From positions 1,860,001-1,924,000 of the forward strand of contig JACKAQ010000001.1 in the NCBI GenBank assembly GCA_020634975.1: a DNA stretch of 64,000 nucleotides, read 5' to 3'. Position numbers and translations under genes: made by a program. The notes under the pieces were generated by a model. It saw only the letters and a program-made list of their open reading frames with translations, searched no databases and was not told the origin of the DNA. The DNA is from JACKAQ01 sp020634975 [NCBI: Calditrichia bacterium]. Its GTDB lineage: Bacteria > Calditrichota > Calditrichia > RBG-13-44-9. Positions 44,029 to 52,511 of the stretch are shown in pieces (within the stretch, counting starts at the first letter, position 1; every line of letters begins with the position of its first letter).

Positions 44029-44325
44029 TTTCCTCAAATTGATTCTCCTGTTTTTTCAGGGTGTTGTTTTTTATGGCTTTAACTGCCAGAGAATGTCGGT
44101 TCAAAACAATCGGTCATTCCGGGAAACGCAGCGACTAACGAATCTCATTTTTTGAAACGCGTTATCACTCACTACCCAAATTTTAGCATTTCACGGTTTT
44201 TAAACAGGCGGCAATGTCAATTAACGGGCGTGCAGCGGATATGTTGCGGATAATCTTTTCGTGAAACGATATGTGCAGCAAACCGTATCAAATAAGCTAC
44301 GAAGTTTAACGATTTAGGAGCATTT

Positions 44326-44985
44326 ATGTTTATCGGACATTTTGGCGTTGGATTTGGCGCGAAATCCGCAGAGCGGAAAATCTCGCTCGGAACGTTGTTT
44401 TTGGCGGCGCAATTTCTGGATTTGCTGTGGCCGACATTTCTGCTATTGGGCATCGAAACGGTCAGAATCGATCCGGGCAACACAAAAATGACGCCGCTGG
44501 ATTTCACCAGCTATCCGTTTACCCACAGTTTGCTGATGGTATGCATCTGGGGATTATTATTTGGCGGGGTGTTCTGGCTGTTCAAAAAAAATCTTCGCGG
44601 TGCGGTGGTGTTGGGATTTTGTGTGATCAGCCATTGGGTGCTCGACCTGTTTGTGCATCGTCCGGATTTACCGCTGTACCCGGGTAATTCACCGATGCTG
44701 GGTTTCGGACTTTGGAATTCGGTTATCGGCTCCACACTTTTGGAAGGGCTCATTTTCGGGTTAGGCGTTTGGCTGTATCTTCGGTCAACTGCTGCCAAAA
44801 ATCGCGCCGGACTGTGGGGTTTTTGGGGATTGGTCGGTTTTCTGGTGCTGATACATCTGGGAAATATTTTTGGCCCGCCGCCACCCAGCGTTTCCGCAAT
44901 TGCGTGGGCGGGACAACTCCAGTGGCTGTTTGTGATCTGGGCTTATTGGGTGGATCGCAATCGGATTTCAAAAAGCGCTGTGTAA
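44326..44985 (+). CDS. Membrane hydrolase-like protein (LexA-binding/DUF457-like)
   Basis: This is the only plus-strand gene in the window. The ATG at 44326 has AGGAG at good distance. The 219-residue protein has about six hydrophobic segments. GHFGVGFGAK at the start, the TH pair in FTHSLL, and SHWVLDLFVHRPDLPL are the His/Asp motifs of YdjM/DUF457-type membrane proteins, which are thought to be metal-dependent hydrolases. The first conserved His (GHxxxG) and the HxxxD stretch are both kept. Substrate unknown. It is read away from the propeller operon across a 297-base gap. Confidence 0.75.
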   Translation: MFIGHFGVGFGAKSAERKISLGTLFLAAQFLDLLWPTFLLLGIETVRIDPGNTKMTPLDFTSYPFTHSLLMVCIWGLLFGGVFWLFKKNLRGAVVLGFCVISHWVLDLFVHRPDLPLYPGNSPMLGFGLWNSVIGSTLLEGLIFGLGVWLYLRSTAAKNRAGLWGFWGLVGFLVLIHLGNIFGPPPPSVSAIAWAGQLQWLFVIWAYWVDRNRISKSAV

Positions 44986-45103
44986 TTTTCTCATACATTA
45001 TATCTCGAGAAAAGTAACGCTATTTTTTTACGTCCAAGGTAGTTGATAGCTTTGCTCCACACGGTTGTCATTGCTATTGATTTGTAAATACAGTTAAGCA
45101 GAC

Positions 45104-45133
45104 AGCCATACCGATCAAGTGCTCAGTATGGCT
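45104..45133 (+). terminator. Possible terminator of the plus-strand gene
   Basis: AGCCATAC pairs with GTATGGCT across 14 bases, followed by TATCTTT. It lies 118 bases past the stop of the membrane hydrolase-like gene. The U tract is weak. Confidence 0.4.
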
Positions 45134-45188
45134 TATCTTTAAGAATTGGGGAACATGCAATCCATCAAAAAGAAGAATTTACATTGAA

Positions 45189-46049
45189 TTAATTCGCCAC
45201 AGAATCTTCTTTATACACTTCAAAATCCGTGTTCTCAATTTGCAGAATTGGTGTTGCTAATTGGAAACTAATGACTGCCAACAATATATGATACAAACAT
45301 AAAATGGTTGGCATGAGGTGATCCAAATAATAATAATCAACGATTACACTTATCATCAGAAAAAGAGTGGCTACAATGCTTATTAAAAGCAGCGATTTCA
45401 CAGTTAAACTTATTTGCCGGTTTCGGTCTTTATTTGCCTGAAATGGATTCTGTTTTTTCCCATAAATATTCCAGAGAATAATTCCGGCGAAAAACAGATT
45501 TCCGATTGTAATTGTTATTATCAAATTGATTGGCTTACCGCCCAAGTGAATCTGGTTCGGATATGCAGAAAGGGCAAACAAAATAAATGCAATGTAAATA
45601 AAAATCGCAGTGCCGAACAGCACCGGCGAAACAAAGTCGAAGAACCGGCGGGGTCGCAGTTCGGCTTTTCGAATGGCACCCGAATTGGCTTTTCGCATCA
45701 TTTTAAAGTATTTGAATCCTAACATTTCAGAAATCAGCATTGGTGAAAACTGGATTATAAAAAACAAGGTAATCAAGCCATCCCAATTGCTCGCCACATC
45801 ATAGTTTGTCAATATTCCCACGAGTACCAACAAAATTCCGGCAATGAAAATTACGGCATTCATTTTCCTGTAATTGCGTTGCCCGCGTTCAATTTTCTCG
45901 ATGGAAACGGGATAGAGTTTGGGATAGCTCGATGGCGGATATTTTTCAACCATTAGCTTTGCCCGGTTTAATATTTTATTGGGATAATAATACGAAATCA
46001 GGATGACCTGACACAGGAACACGAGATAAAACACGATATTATCTGACAT
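45189..46049 (-). CDS. Six-helix membrane protein of unknown function
   Basis: The 286-residue protein has about six membrane helices (around 4-20, 63-82, 88-108, 142-165, 178-198, 220-270) and no motif I recognise. A basic stretch (RKANSGAIRKAELRPRRF) links helices three and four and probably faces the cytoplasm. It begins nine bases after the GntR/YtrA-type regulator stops, with GAGGAAA before its ATG at 46049, so it is the likely target of that regulator, in the place where an ABC exporter often lies. Confidence 0.75.
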   Translation of the reverse strand: MSDNIVFYLVFLCQVILISYYYPNKILNRAKLMVEKYPPSSYPKLYPVSIEKIERGQRNYRKMNAVIFIAGILLVLVGILTNYDVASNWDGLITLFFIIQFSPMLISEMLGFKYFKMMRKANSGAIRKAELRPRRFFDFVSPVLFGTAIFIYIAFILFALSAYPNQIHLGGKPINLIITITIGNLFFAGIILWNIYGKKQNPFQANKDRNRQISLTVKSLLLISIVATLFLMISVIVDYYYLDHLMPTILCLYHILLAVISFQLATPILQIENTDFEVYKEDSVAN

Positions 46050-46058
46050 TTTATTTCC

Positions 46059-46439
46059 TCATAAGTTATTGTTATTCATTACTTTCCGAAAGGCAATCCG
46101 GATTTCTGAATCGGTTACACCGGATTCTCTGATTTTTTTTATGACTTCGCTTAATCTGGTTTCCGCCCACGCATTTAAATCAACAGTGCTGTTTGCCCTG
46201 GCATCCGGATGGATGAATGTGCCGCGATATCCTTTGGTTTGAATGACCGAATCCCGTTCCAATAAACGATAGGCTTTCGCAACTGTATTATGATTCAACT
46301 CCAGATCGTTGGCAAGTTGCCTGATGGAAGGCAGGGCATCGCCCGATTTTAGCCCGCCATCGAGAACAGCTTTTTTAATTTGCTCAATTATTTGCGCAAA
46401 CACCGGAATGGGATCATCCGGGTTTATTGTAATCTCCAT
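46059..46439 (-). CDS. GntR-family transcriptional regulator, YtrA subfamily
   Basis: The 126-residue protein is a winged helix-turn-helix (about 10-75: IPVFAQIIEQIKKAVLDGGLKSGDALPSIRQLANDLELNHNTVAKAYRLLE) with only a short helical tail and no ligand-binding domain, the YtrA layout. The recognition helix has NHNTVAKAY. Such regulators usually repress their own operon and a membrane transporter in answer to cell-wall stress or effector binding at the tail. An inverted repeat that could be its operator lies at 46458-46489. Confidence 0.92.
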   Translation of the reverse strand: MEITINPDDPIPVFAQIIEQIKKAVLDGGLKSGDALPSIRQLANDLELNHNTVAKAYRLLERDSVIQTKGYRGTFIHPDARANSTVDLNAWAETRLSEVIKKIRESGVTDSEIRIAFRKVMNNNNL

Positions 46440-46457
46440 ATGTGCTATTCCTTTTGC

Positions 46458-46489
46458 TTATACTACTCGAACTAATAATACAAGTATAA
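46458..46489 (-). promoter_or_regulatory. Possible GntR/YtrA operator
   Basis: A perfect seven-base inverted repeat TTATACT ... AGTATAA with 18 bases between lies 19 bases upstream of the regulator ATG. TATACT and TATTAT in it also resemble -10 boxes, so a repressor bound here would block transcription. Confidence 0.4.
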
Positions 46490-46660
46490 CACAACAAATC
46501 CAACAAAAAAGTTATTTTTTCCAAGTGTGGCTTGTTTTCTGTTGCAATTATGTCTGATTTGATGCCAATTCGGTTCCTTCAGAGTCATAATTATGGGCAG
46601 GAATTGTTATGGGTGGCAAAACGTCACATAACATCGCAAGCTTGCATTTGAAAATTGAAA

Positions 46661-46701
46661 AAAAGAAAAGCGGCAATTTTAAACCAAAATTGCCGCTTTT
46701 A
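46661..46701 (-). terminator. Strong rho-independent terminator
   Basis: AAAAGCGGCAATTTT pairs with AAAATTGCCGCTTTT over a five-base loop. On the minus strand it is followed by CTTTTTTTC. It lies 115 bases past the stop of the GH17 gene and closes the beta-glucan cluster on this side. Confidence 0.8.
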
Positions 46702-46814
46702 GAAAAATAGGATTGATATTGTTACGTTTGAACTTACAAAACTTAAGCCGGACTCTAACGATTTAACGAGAAATATTTATTGTGAGAGTGACTAATCGTT
46801 CTTTAACAACGCGA

Positions 46815-47930
46815 TTATTTTTGCATATGCTCCAGATATTGTTGGAATGATTCTTTGGGTGTGCGATTTTCGTAAAACACGCCCCAGTGTTTTTCAACTT
46901 CATTTGGCGGGGAACTGGCGCCGCCACCTTTCCACGGCTCATCAAATGCTTCAAATAAAAAAGTGGTGATTTTGTTGGCATTCACCCACTCATTGTGCAG
47001 CTTCAGATATGTTGCCTGAGCTTCGAGTCCGACATCACCTTTGATGAGCGATCCCTGCTCGCCGTCGCCAGTTTTTTCCGGATTGTAGGTTGTCGCCCAG
47101 CCGGTTTCCCCGAGGACAATCTGCTTTTCCGGGTATCTGGCCTGAATATCTTTAAACGTGCTGTCCATCCACGGAATGGCGGTGTCCAGCGTTTTGCCGT
47201 TCCACAGCGGATAGATATGGGTAACGATAAAATCCAACTCCGCTGCCATTCGCGTGGCTTCTGGCTTGTTCCAGAAATTGTAATCATCCGCGATGGTAAC
47301 TGGCACCGATGTGTTGTTGCGAATCGCGCGGACGTAGCGGATCTGGTTATCCATATTCATTTTATGCCAAGACCAAAACACCTGCGCTTCGTTGCCGACA
47401 TTCACGCCAACGATCACATCTTTAAAACGATTTGCCAGCTCAATTCCCCGCAAAACATTTGTAATGTTCCCGGCTTTTTGCTCCGGATGTTTTACTTCAT
47501 TGGAGAGCCAAATACCGAGCATCATTTTGATGGGCAATTTATTTTCGACGATCACTTCCAGAACGCGTTCCGCATCATCGTCTGCGTTATACACCCGGAT
47601 CAGGTTCCAGTATTTCGAAATAATGTTCAGGTCTTCGAGAATTTCGGCTTTGGTAGGTCCTTTTTTGCCGGGCTCCTGACCTTCGCGATAGCAACCGTAG
47701 GAAATGGCGTTTCCAATCCACTGATCATTTAAATATGGATTAAACTGCCGGGGTTGAAAGGGATTTTCCTTTTCGGCGGTTTGCCCGGTTTCCAGATGTT
47801 TTTGTATTTCTTCCATGACTATTTTTTGTTCGCTCATATTCAAATTTGACTTTTCCATTTCATTATTACATGAAAATAATATTCCCGCTGCAAATATTGA
47901 AACTATTATCAAAGAAAATAACTTCGTCAT
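46815..47930 (-). CDS. GH17-type beta-1,3-glucan hydrolase or transglycosylase, lipoprotein
   Basis: I choose the ATG at 47930 (MTKLFSLII), since AAAAGGGG has proper spacing to it and not to the ATG six bases before. The 371-residue protein has a lipobox LFSC (Cys about 21). The TIM barrel (about 60-360) shows the GH17 acid/base Glu in GVNVGNEAQVFW and the nucleophile in VLGETGWATT. GH17 enzymes cut or rebuild beta-1,3-glucans such as laminarin. It is the last gene of the glucan cluster, after GH16 and GH30 genes. Confidence 0.88.
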   Translation of the reverse strand: MTKLFSLIIVSIFAAGILFSCNNEMEKSNLNMSEQKIVMEEIQKHLETGQTAEKENPFQPRQFNPYLNDQWIGNAISYGCYREGQEPGKKGPTKAEILEDLNIISKYWNLIRVYNADDDAERVLEVIVENKLPIKMMLGIWLSNEVKHPEQKAGNITNVLRGIELANRFKDVIVGVNVGNEAQVFWSWHKMNMDNQIRYVRAIRNNTSVPVTIADDYNFWNKPEATRMAAELDFIVTHIYPLWNGKTLDTAIPWMDSTFKDIQARYPEKQIVLGETGWATTYNPEKTGDGEQGSLIKGDVGLEAQATYLKLHNEWVNANKITTFLFEAFDEPWKGGGASSPPNEVEKHWGVFYENRTPKESFQQYLEHMQK

Positions 47931-47976
47931 TTTCATCCCCTTTTGCACTAACATTTACACTGCTTTAAAGAAAAAA

Positions 47977-49188
47977 TCATTCGTTGAGATTGAAAACCCC
48001 CACGTATTCTATTTTGATGAATTCGTTGTGGATGTTTTCGCGACCTTCTCCCGAAATATACGATTGGCAATTTTTGACGGGCGTATCGCTTTCATCAAAC
48101 TTCGCACCGGCCCATTTGCCGCAAAGCGTGATATTAAAAATCATTTTCATATTTACAAATGAACAGGTGTTGCTTTCGCTGCAGCTGTTGCATTGCCATT
48201 CCTGATGCGCTTCGTTATCACAGGTGGCGTCCGTTTCCAGCAGGTAAACGGTATTTTTCAAATTTTCCCCGTTCCATTGCTCCGGCTGTGGGTTTTCGCT
48301 TAGCGGTCCGCCGGATTTCCGGACATCTTCTGCGGGCGTCCAATAATAAAACCGGATGGTCTGCTGTTCCCAAATACATGCAAAAGTGCCTTCTACGGCA
48401 TCGACAGCATACGGCGTGCCGCTGCATCCGGCGTTGGGATCGCCATTTTTGGCGTTAGCGCAATTGCTAATTTCCGGATCGTCGTTCCATCGGGCGTCGC
48501 ACATTTGGGGGCAGGTATGCAGGGTGTTGTGAATAATGTTTTCGCCGTTGATCGTTTCGATGATGTCCAGTTCACCGGCGGCCGGCCAATCGGTTGAATT
48601 GACGGCAGATGGCGTATCGTAAAAATGCCCTTTTCCGGAATAGCCGTCCAGCTCTGCATCGGTCGCGATTTGCCCGGAATGTTGATACGTCCATTCCGGC
48701 TGTCGGCTGCCGTTCAGCCACCAGGCCGGCCAAACACCGTTTACCGATGGCATTTTTCCTTTGAAAACAAACAGCACCCGTTGGTTTTCATCGTTCAAAT
48801 TATAAAACGCTTTGGATGTCATTCGAAAGGAATCGAACAGCACATCATCGCTGCGCTCTTTAATGAACAGATACAAACCGTCGCCGTTTTCAAGCCGCAG
48901 CATATCGTCGTTTTGCCACATTTTTCGATCGTAAACCACATCGCCGGCGGTTGGATCGTCGTGCGGAAAAGTAGTAAAAAACAGGTTTTCGATGTCCGCA
49001 ATTTCGTAGCTGTTTTTGAGGAAATCCAGTTTGAAAAAGTAGTTTTCTGCTTTGGTCATCGATGGCGCTCCGGATGTTGGCGTATCTGCTTTTACATCAT
49101 GAAAAATGAACACCGAGCAGAGTAGCAGCATCAGCAATTTCAGAAAATTTTCAGTTGTAAATCGATCAACCGGATTCGTGTTCCGCAT
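47977..49188 (-). CDS. GH16-type beta-glucanase, secreted, cysteine-rich
   Basis: The 403-residue protein has a signal peptide (ending about residue 35, DVKA) and GAGGC before its ATG. The catalytic motif GELDIIET (ExDxxE) sits near residue 197, inside VWPAWWLNG ... WPAAGELDIIETING, as in GH16 beta-1,3(4)-glucanases. The region after it has about ten cysteines (CPQMCDARW, CSESNTC), unusual for bacterial GH16 enzymes and more like fungal-type forms; disulfide stabilisation outside the cell is likely. Together with GH17 and GH30 neighbours it fits hydrolysis of laminarin-like glucan. Confidence 0.88.
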   Translation of the reverse strand: MRNTNPVDRFTTENFLKLLMLLLCSVFIFHDVKADTPTSGAPSMTKAENYFFKLDFLKNSYEIADIENLFFTTFPHDDPTAGDVVYDRKMWQNDDMLRLENGDGLYLFIKERSDDVLFDSFRMTSKAFYNLNDENQRVLFVFKGKMPSVNGVWPAWWLNGSRQPEWTYQHSGQIATDAELDGYSGKGHFYDTPSAVNSTDWPAAGELDIIETINGENIIHNTLHTCPQMCDARWNDDPEISNCANAKNGDPNAGCSGTPYAVDAVEGTFACIWEQQTIRFYYWTPAEDVRKSGGPLSENPQPEQWNGENLKNTVYLLETDATCDNEAHQEWQCNSCSESNTCSFVNMKMIFNITLCGKWAGAKFDESDTPVKNCQSYISGEGRENIHNEFIKIEYVGVFNLNE

Positions 49189-49211
49189 GTCAAATAGCCT
49201 CGTTTTGTCTT

Positions 49212-50888
49212 TTACAATTGAACCCGCACGGTTTGCACGGCATTGGCTGCAATGGTGATTTCGGCAAATTGATCACCGATTTGCAAATTGTAGGTGATGG
49301 GCTGTTTTGTGGTGTTCAGCAATTGCACGCTCAACAAATTATCGCTGTTGATGGTAGCACAGGCGTGCAAATCGTCATTGCCCAAATCGCCGAGCTGTTT
49401 TTGGGTTTGCACCGCTTTGTCGCCGGGGCGAATGGTTTGGCTGAACTGCGACAGCACATAAAAAATGGGTGTGTAATACACGTTTTTCGATGCCGTATCG
49501 ATCATGATCGGCGCGCCGCAAAAATTACCGACGTGGTTCGGTCCGCCGTTTTGGTCCAGCACAATATTCCAGTCCACCCAGCCGCGCATCCAGTGATCGA
49601 GGCTGACAATGATATTTCGCGCATAGCGATGCACGGGCGTGTACATGGGATGATCTTCAACCTTCACGCCTTCCCAGGTGACCGAATATGCCCAGTCGGT
49701 TGCGTTGGCATTCCACCAGAATTCGTCGTTATCGAACCAGCCGCTTTCCTGATAGCCTTCCGGATCGGTTACACCGTTGGGCGCGGGTTTCCCCAAATCG
49801 TCAATGCAGCCTTCGGTGTGAATAATGGCAAAACCGGGAAATTTTTCATTCACGCGCTCGAACACGTCTTCGTACACCTTAAACGTGCTTTCGTACCAGT
49901 GAACGGCAACGCCGTAAACAAACGGCGCGGTTTCCGGATCGCCAAAAATGGTGTCTGTCCAGTGCTCCAGCCCGTCGCGATTTTGGTCGTATGCGAGCAG
50001 TTTGATATCGCCATTTTGGCTGGCTTTTAATTTTGGACCCAAATATTTTTTGATGAATTCGTTTTGGGTTTCCGGCGAAAAGTGCATGCTTTCCCACTGA
50101 CCGTTGTTGCCGTGCGGCTCGTTTACCGGCGTAAGTCCCCAAATATCAACACCTTCGGCTTTGTATGCCTCCAGATATTTCACCAGATATTCCGCATAGG
50201 TCGGGATGTATTTTTCTTTGAGCGATCCGCCGGTGCCCTGCCAGTTGTTCGCATCCGATCCGGGAATATACCAATCTTCGATGTCTTTCATCCACGCCGG
50301 TGCAGTCCATGCGGATGCGATAATTCGCAATTCCTTATCCGATTGGCTGTTTTTGATGGCCAGCGCTTCTTTGATCATCGGGAGCAAATCGTAACGTTCG
50401 TCAACGATACCGGGATGATCGGCGGCTTTGAAGCCTTCGCTGTCCGGCGCAATGGAGAAACTTGCCAGCTCGGCGTCATCTTTTTTGTCTGCGTATGAAT
50501 ATTTGCCGTACACGCAAAAATCGCAGGCACCGATGTGCGTCCGTGTCAGCGAGAAATTTGCGCCGCTTTCCCCAAAAATATTATTCATTACCGCCTGACG
50601 TTCGGCTTTATCCAAATGCGCCAGCACAAATGCGGACGATTCGGTAAACGATGTTCCGATGCCATCGATGGTCTGTTTGACAATCTCCGGCTGAATGCGG
50701 ATAACCGTTCCCGTTGGCTGTCCGTCTTTGAACGGGACGTTTGCTTTTTTGGCAATTTTGTCGCCGCTTTCGGAGGTCAGCAGTATCTCCGAAGTCGATT
50801 CCAAACCATTGTTTTTATTGCTCTTCTCACACGAAACCATTGCCATAACCATAACTATTATCAACTGAATAAGCACTATTTTTTTCAT
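49212..50888 (-). CDS. GH30-family glycoside hydrolase, lipoprotein (beta-1,6-glucanase or similar)
   Basis: The 558-residue protein has a lipobox MVSC (Cys about 20). The GH30 barrel starts with the family mark IDGIGTSFTESSAFVLA, with acid/base Glu in GLTPVNEPHG and nucleophile in IIHTEGCID, and ends in the C-terminal beta domain (ATINSDNLLSVQLLNTTKQPITYNL). GH30 subgroups with this context remove beta-1,6-linked glucose from laminarin side branches; glucosylceramidase-type action is the other option. It lies between the GH17-type and GH16-type genes. Confidence 0.92.
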   Translation of the reverse strand: MKKIVLIQLIIVMVMAMVSCEKSNKNNGLESTSEILLTSESGDKIAKKANVPFKDGQPTGTVIRIQPEIVKQTIDGIGTSFTESSAFVLAHLDKAERQAVMNNIFGESGANFSLTRTHIGACDFCVYGKYSYADKKDDAELASFSIAPDSEGFKAADHPGIVDERYDLLPMIKEALAIKNSQSDKELRIIASAWTAPAWMKDIEDWYIPGSDANNWQGTGGSLKEKYIPTYAEYLVKYLEAYKAEGVDIWGLTPVNEPHGNNGQWESMHFSPETQNEFIKKYLGPKLKASQNGDIKLLAYDQNRDGLEHWTDTIFGDPETAPFVYGVAVHWYESTFKVYEDVFERVNEKFPGFAIIHTEGCIDDLGKPAPNGVTDPEGYQESGWFDNDEFWWNANATDWAYSVTWEGVKVEDHPMYTPVHRYARNIIVSLDHWMRGWVDWNIVLDQNGGPNHVGNFCGAPIMIDTASKNVYYTPIFYVLSQFSQTIRPGDKAVQTQKQLGDLGNDDLHACATINSDNLLSVQLLNTTKQPITYNLQIGDQFAEITIAANAVQTVRVQL

Positions 50889-50924
50889 ACAACCGCCAAT
50901 CTGTCACATATTTTTTTCAGATAT

Positions 50925-51812
50925 TTAACGATATTTTAGATTTCCGTTTATATCCCACAGTCCCCAATACGCACCGACATCGCCTTCCGCGCCAACTTTC
51001 CACAATTCATCAAAACTGGAAAAGTAGAAAATTTCCACATCCGCTTCATCCGCCCAAGTGTAGGCGTTGATAAAATAGCGGATGGCGTTTTCATACGATG
51101 GCACGGCAGCCCGTTCCGGCGATCCCAGGTTTGGCCAACCGGTTTCGGTGATGATCACTTTTTTGCCTTTTCCGGCGTTCATGGCAACCTGATACATATT
51201 TTTTAAATACGCCAGCGAATGTTCCAGCGGAAAGCCTTCCCAAAACGGATAGCAGTTTGCCAGAATCACATCGCAGGCATCGGAAACGCGCGGATGAACG
51301 GCAAATTCGTAATATGCGTCCACATATCCAACCGGAATACCGGGAATTTCCTGTTTCACCCGATTGATAAAATTAATGATTTCATCTTCCGTTAAATCGC
51401 CGCGCAGCAACACTTCGTTGCCAACCGCAACAATATCCGCATATCCGGCTTTGGCAACCTTGATAACACCTTCGATTTCCTTCTCGTTTTTTTCCGGATC
51501 GTCACCGAGCCAGGCACCAACGAGGGTTTTTATGCCGTTTTCTTTGGCGATTTTGGGAATTTGTTCGTTGCCATCGGTGCAGGAAAATGAGCGGATCCAC
51601 TTCACATACGGCTTAACAATCTGCATGCGATCGGCAATTTGTTCCGCACTGATGAGCGAACCGGGCTTTTGATCGTTCAGATACACGCTAAATGAAATGC
51701 CGTGAATGCCGTTGTTGAGCATTTGTAAAAATGCGGATTCTAATTCACTTTTTGTCATATTGGAAAAATCCAAACCGGCTAACGAACTACGGAAACGACC
51801 TCTGCTTGTCAT
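50925..51812 (-). CDS. GH17-type beta-1,3-glucan enzyme without signal peptide
   Basis: The 295-residue protein is nearly just the GH17 barrel: acid/base Glu in VAVGNEVLL and nucleophile in IITETGWPNLG. There is no signal peptide or lipobox: the N-terminus is MTSRGRFRSSLAGLDFSN and AGAGGT precedes the ATG at 51812. So it probably acts in the cytoplasm on imported oligoglucans, unlike the GH17 lipoprotein in the same cluster. It follows the universal stress protein gene by 19 bases. Confidence 0.87.
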   Translation of the reverse strand: MTSRGRFRSSLAGLDFSNMTKSELESAFLQMLNNGIHGISFSVYLNDQKPGSLISAEQIADRMQIVKPYVKWIRSFSCTDGNEQIPKIAKENGIKTLVGAWLGDDPEKNEKEIEGVIKVAKAGYADIVAVGNEVLLRGDLTEDEIINFINRVKQEIPGIPVGYVDAYYEFAVHPRVSDACDVILANCYPFWEGFPLEHSLAYLKNMYQVAMNAGKGKKVIITETGWPNLGSPERAAVPSYENAIRYFINAYTWADEADVEIFYFSSFDELWKVGAEGDVGAYWGLWDINGNLKYR

Positions 51813-51831
51813 CGATAACCTCTTTTATCTA

Positions 51832-52314
51832 TTATTCTTTATGCCGCATTACCAAAACGGGAATCTTGGATTTTCTCAGCACGCCGTTTACCGTGCTACC
51901 CAAAACAGCATCTTCAATTGCGCTGCGGCCTTTTATCCCCATCACGATTAAATCGCAATTTCTGTCGCTCGCAACTCCAAGAATCATTTTTACCGGATTG
52001 CCTTTTTCAACAATAACGTCATCGACGTTAATCATTTCGCCATTGTATTTGGATTGGGCAATTTTTTGAACATGCTCCTGGACTTCTTCAAAATAATCTT
52101 TGTTCACCGAAAACCATTTTTGTGCAGCAACGGATCGTTCGATGCCAAAATCAAACGCGACCATATCTTTAAATTCCTGCACAACATGGAGCATGGTCAG
52201 TTTTGCGTTGAATTGTTTTGCAAACCCGGCAGCGTATGCAAATGCATATCTTGCATCTACGGAGTTATCTGTCGCGTACAAAATATGTTTCACTTCAATA
52301 TTTGGAAGTTCCAT
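51832..52314 (-). CDS. Universal stress protein (UspA family)
   Basis: The 160-residue protein has the Usp fold, with HILYATDNSVDARYAFAYA at the start and the ATP-binding signature GIKGRSAIEDAVLGSTVNGVL (G-x2-G-x9-G-S/T) near residues 127-147, so it probably binds ATP. AAGAGAG precedes the ATG. Its place inside a glycoside hydrolase operon is odd; it may tie the operon to energy state or simply be co-transcribed. Confidence 0.93.
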   Translation of the reverse strand: MELPNIEVKHILYATDNSVDARYAFAYAAGFAKQFNAKLTMLHVVQEFKDMVAFDFGIERSVAAQKWFSVNKDYFEEVQEHVQKIAQSKYNGEMINVDDVIVEKGNPVKMILGVASDRNCDLIVMGIKGRSAIEDAVLGSTVNGVLRKSKIPVLVMRHKE

Positions 52315-52392
52315 TTATGTCTCTCTTTAAATTATTGCTACTCTTTATTTCAATCGATCGGTCCAAAAATATGAACACGCTGTTTAATAGAT

Positions 52393-52418
52393 GACCAGCC
52401 CCCAATTGAGGGCTGGTC
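52393..52418. terminator. GC-rich hairpin between the Usp gene and tagged binding protein gene
   Basis: GACCAGCCC pairs with GGGCTGGTC over an eight-base loop. The T-run (TTTTTT, 52424-52429) lies on the plus-strand side; on the minus strand the hairpin follows an A-run. It lies 94 bases past the stop of the 52512-53864 gene. Confidence 0.45.
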
Positions 52419-52511
52419 AACAGTTTTTTATGTTCAATTGATGGCTTCCCCTGCAGCGCAGCAAACAGCATTGCGTCAACTGTTGAGGATTCCCATAAAC
52501 ACACTTTGCAA

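Larger units (their letters stand above)
46440..46814. other. Gap between GH17 gene and GntR gene
   Basis: 375 bases without a gene. It holds the possible GntR operator (46458-46489) and the strong hairpin (46661-46701) that ends the beta-glucan cluster transcript. The middle shows nothing I can name. Confidence 0.6.

Noticed and set aside
52295-52504. A 69-residue minus-strand open frame between the Usp and binding protein genes
   Set aside because: It spans the hairpin at 52393-52418, overlaps the Usp start, and has no ribosome-binding site or family trait.
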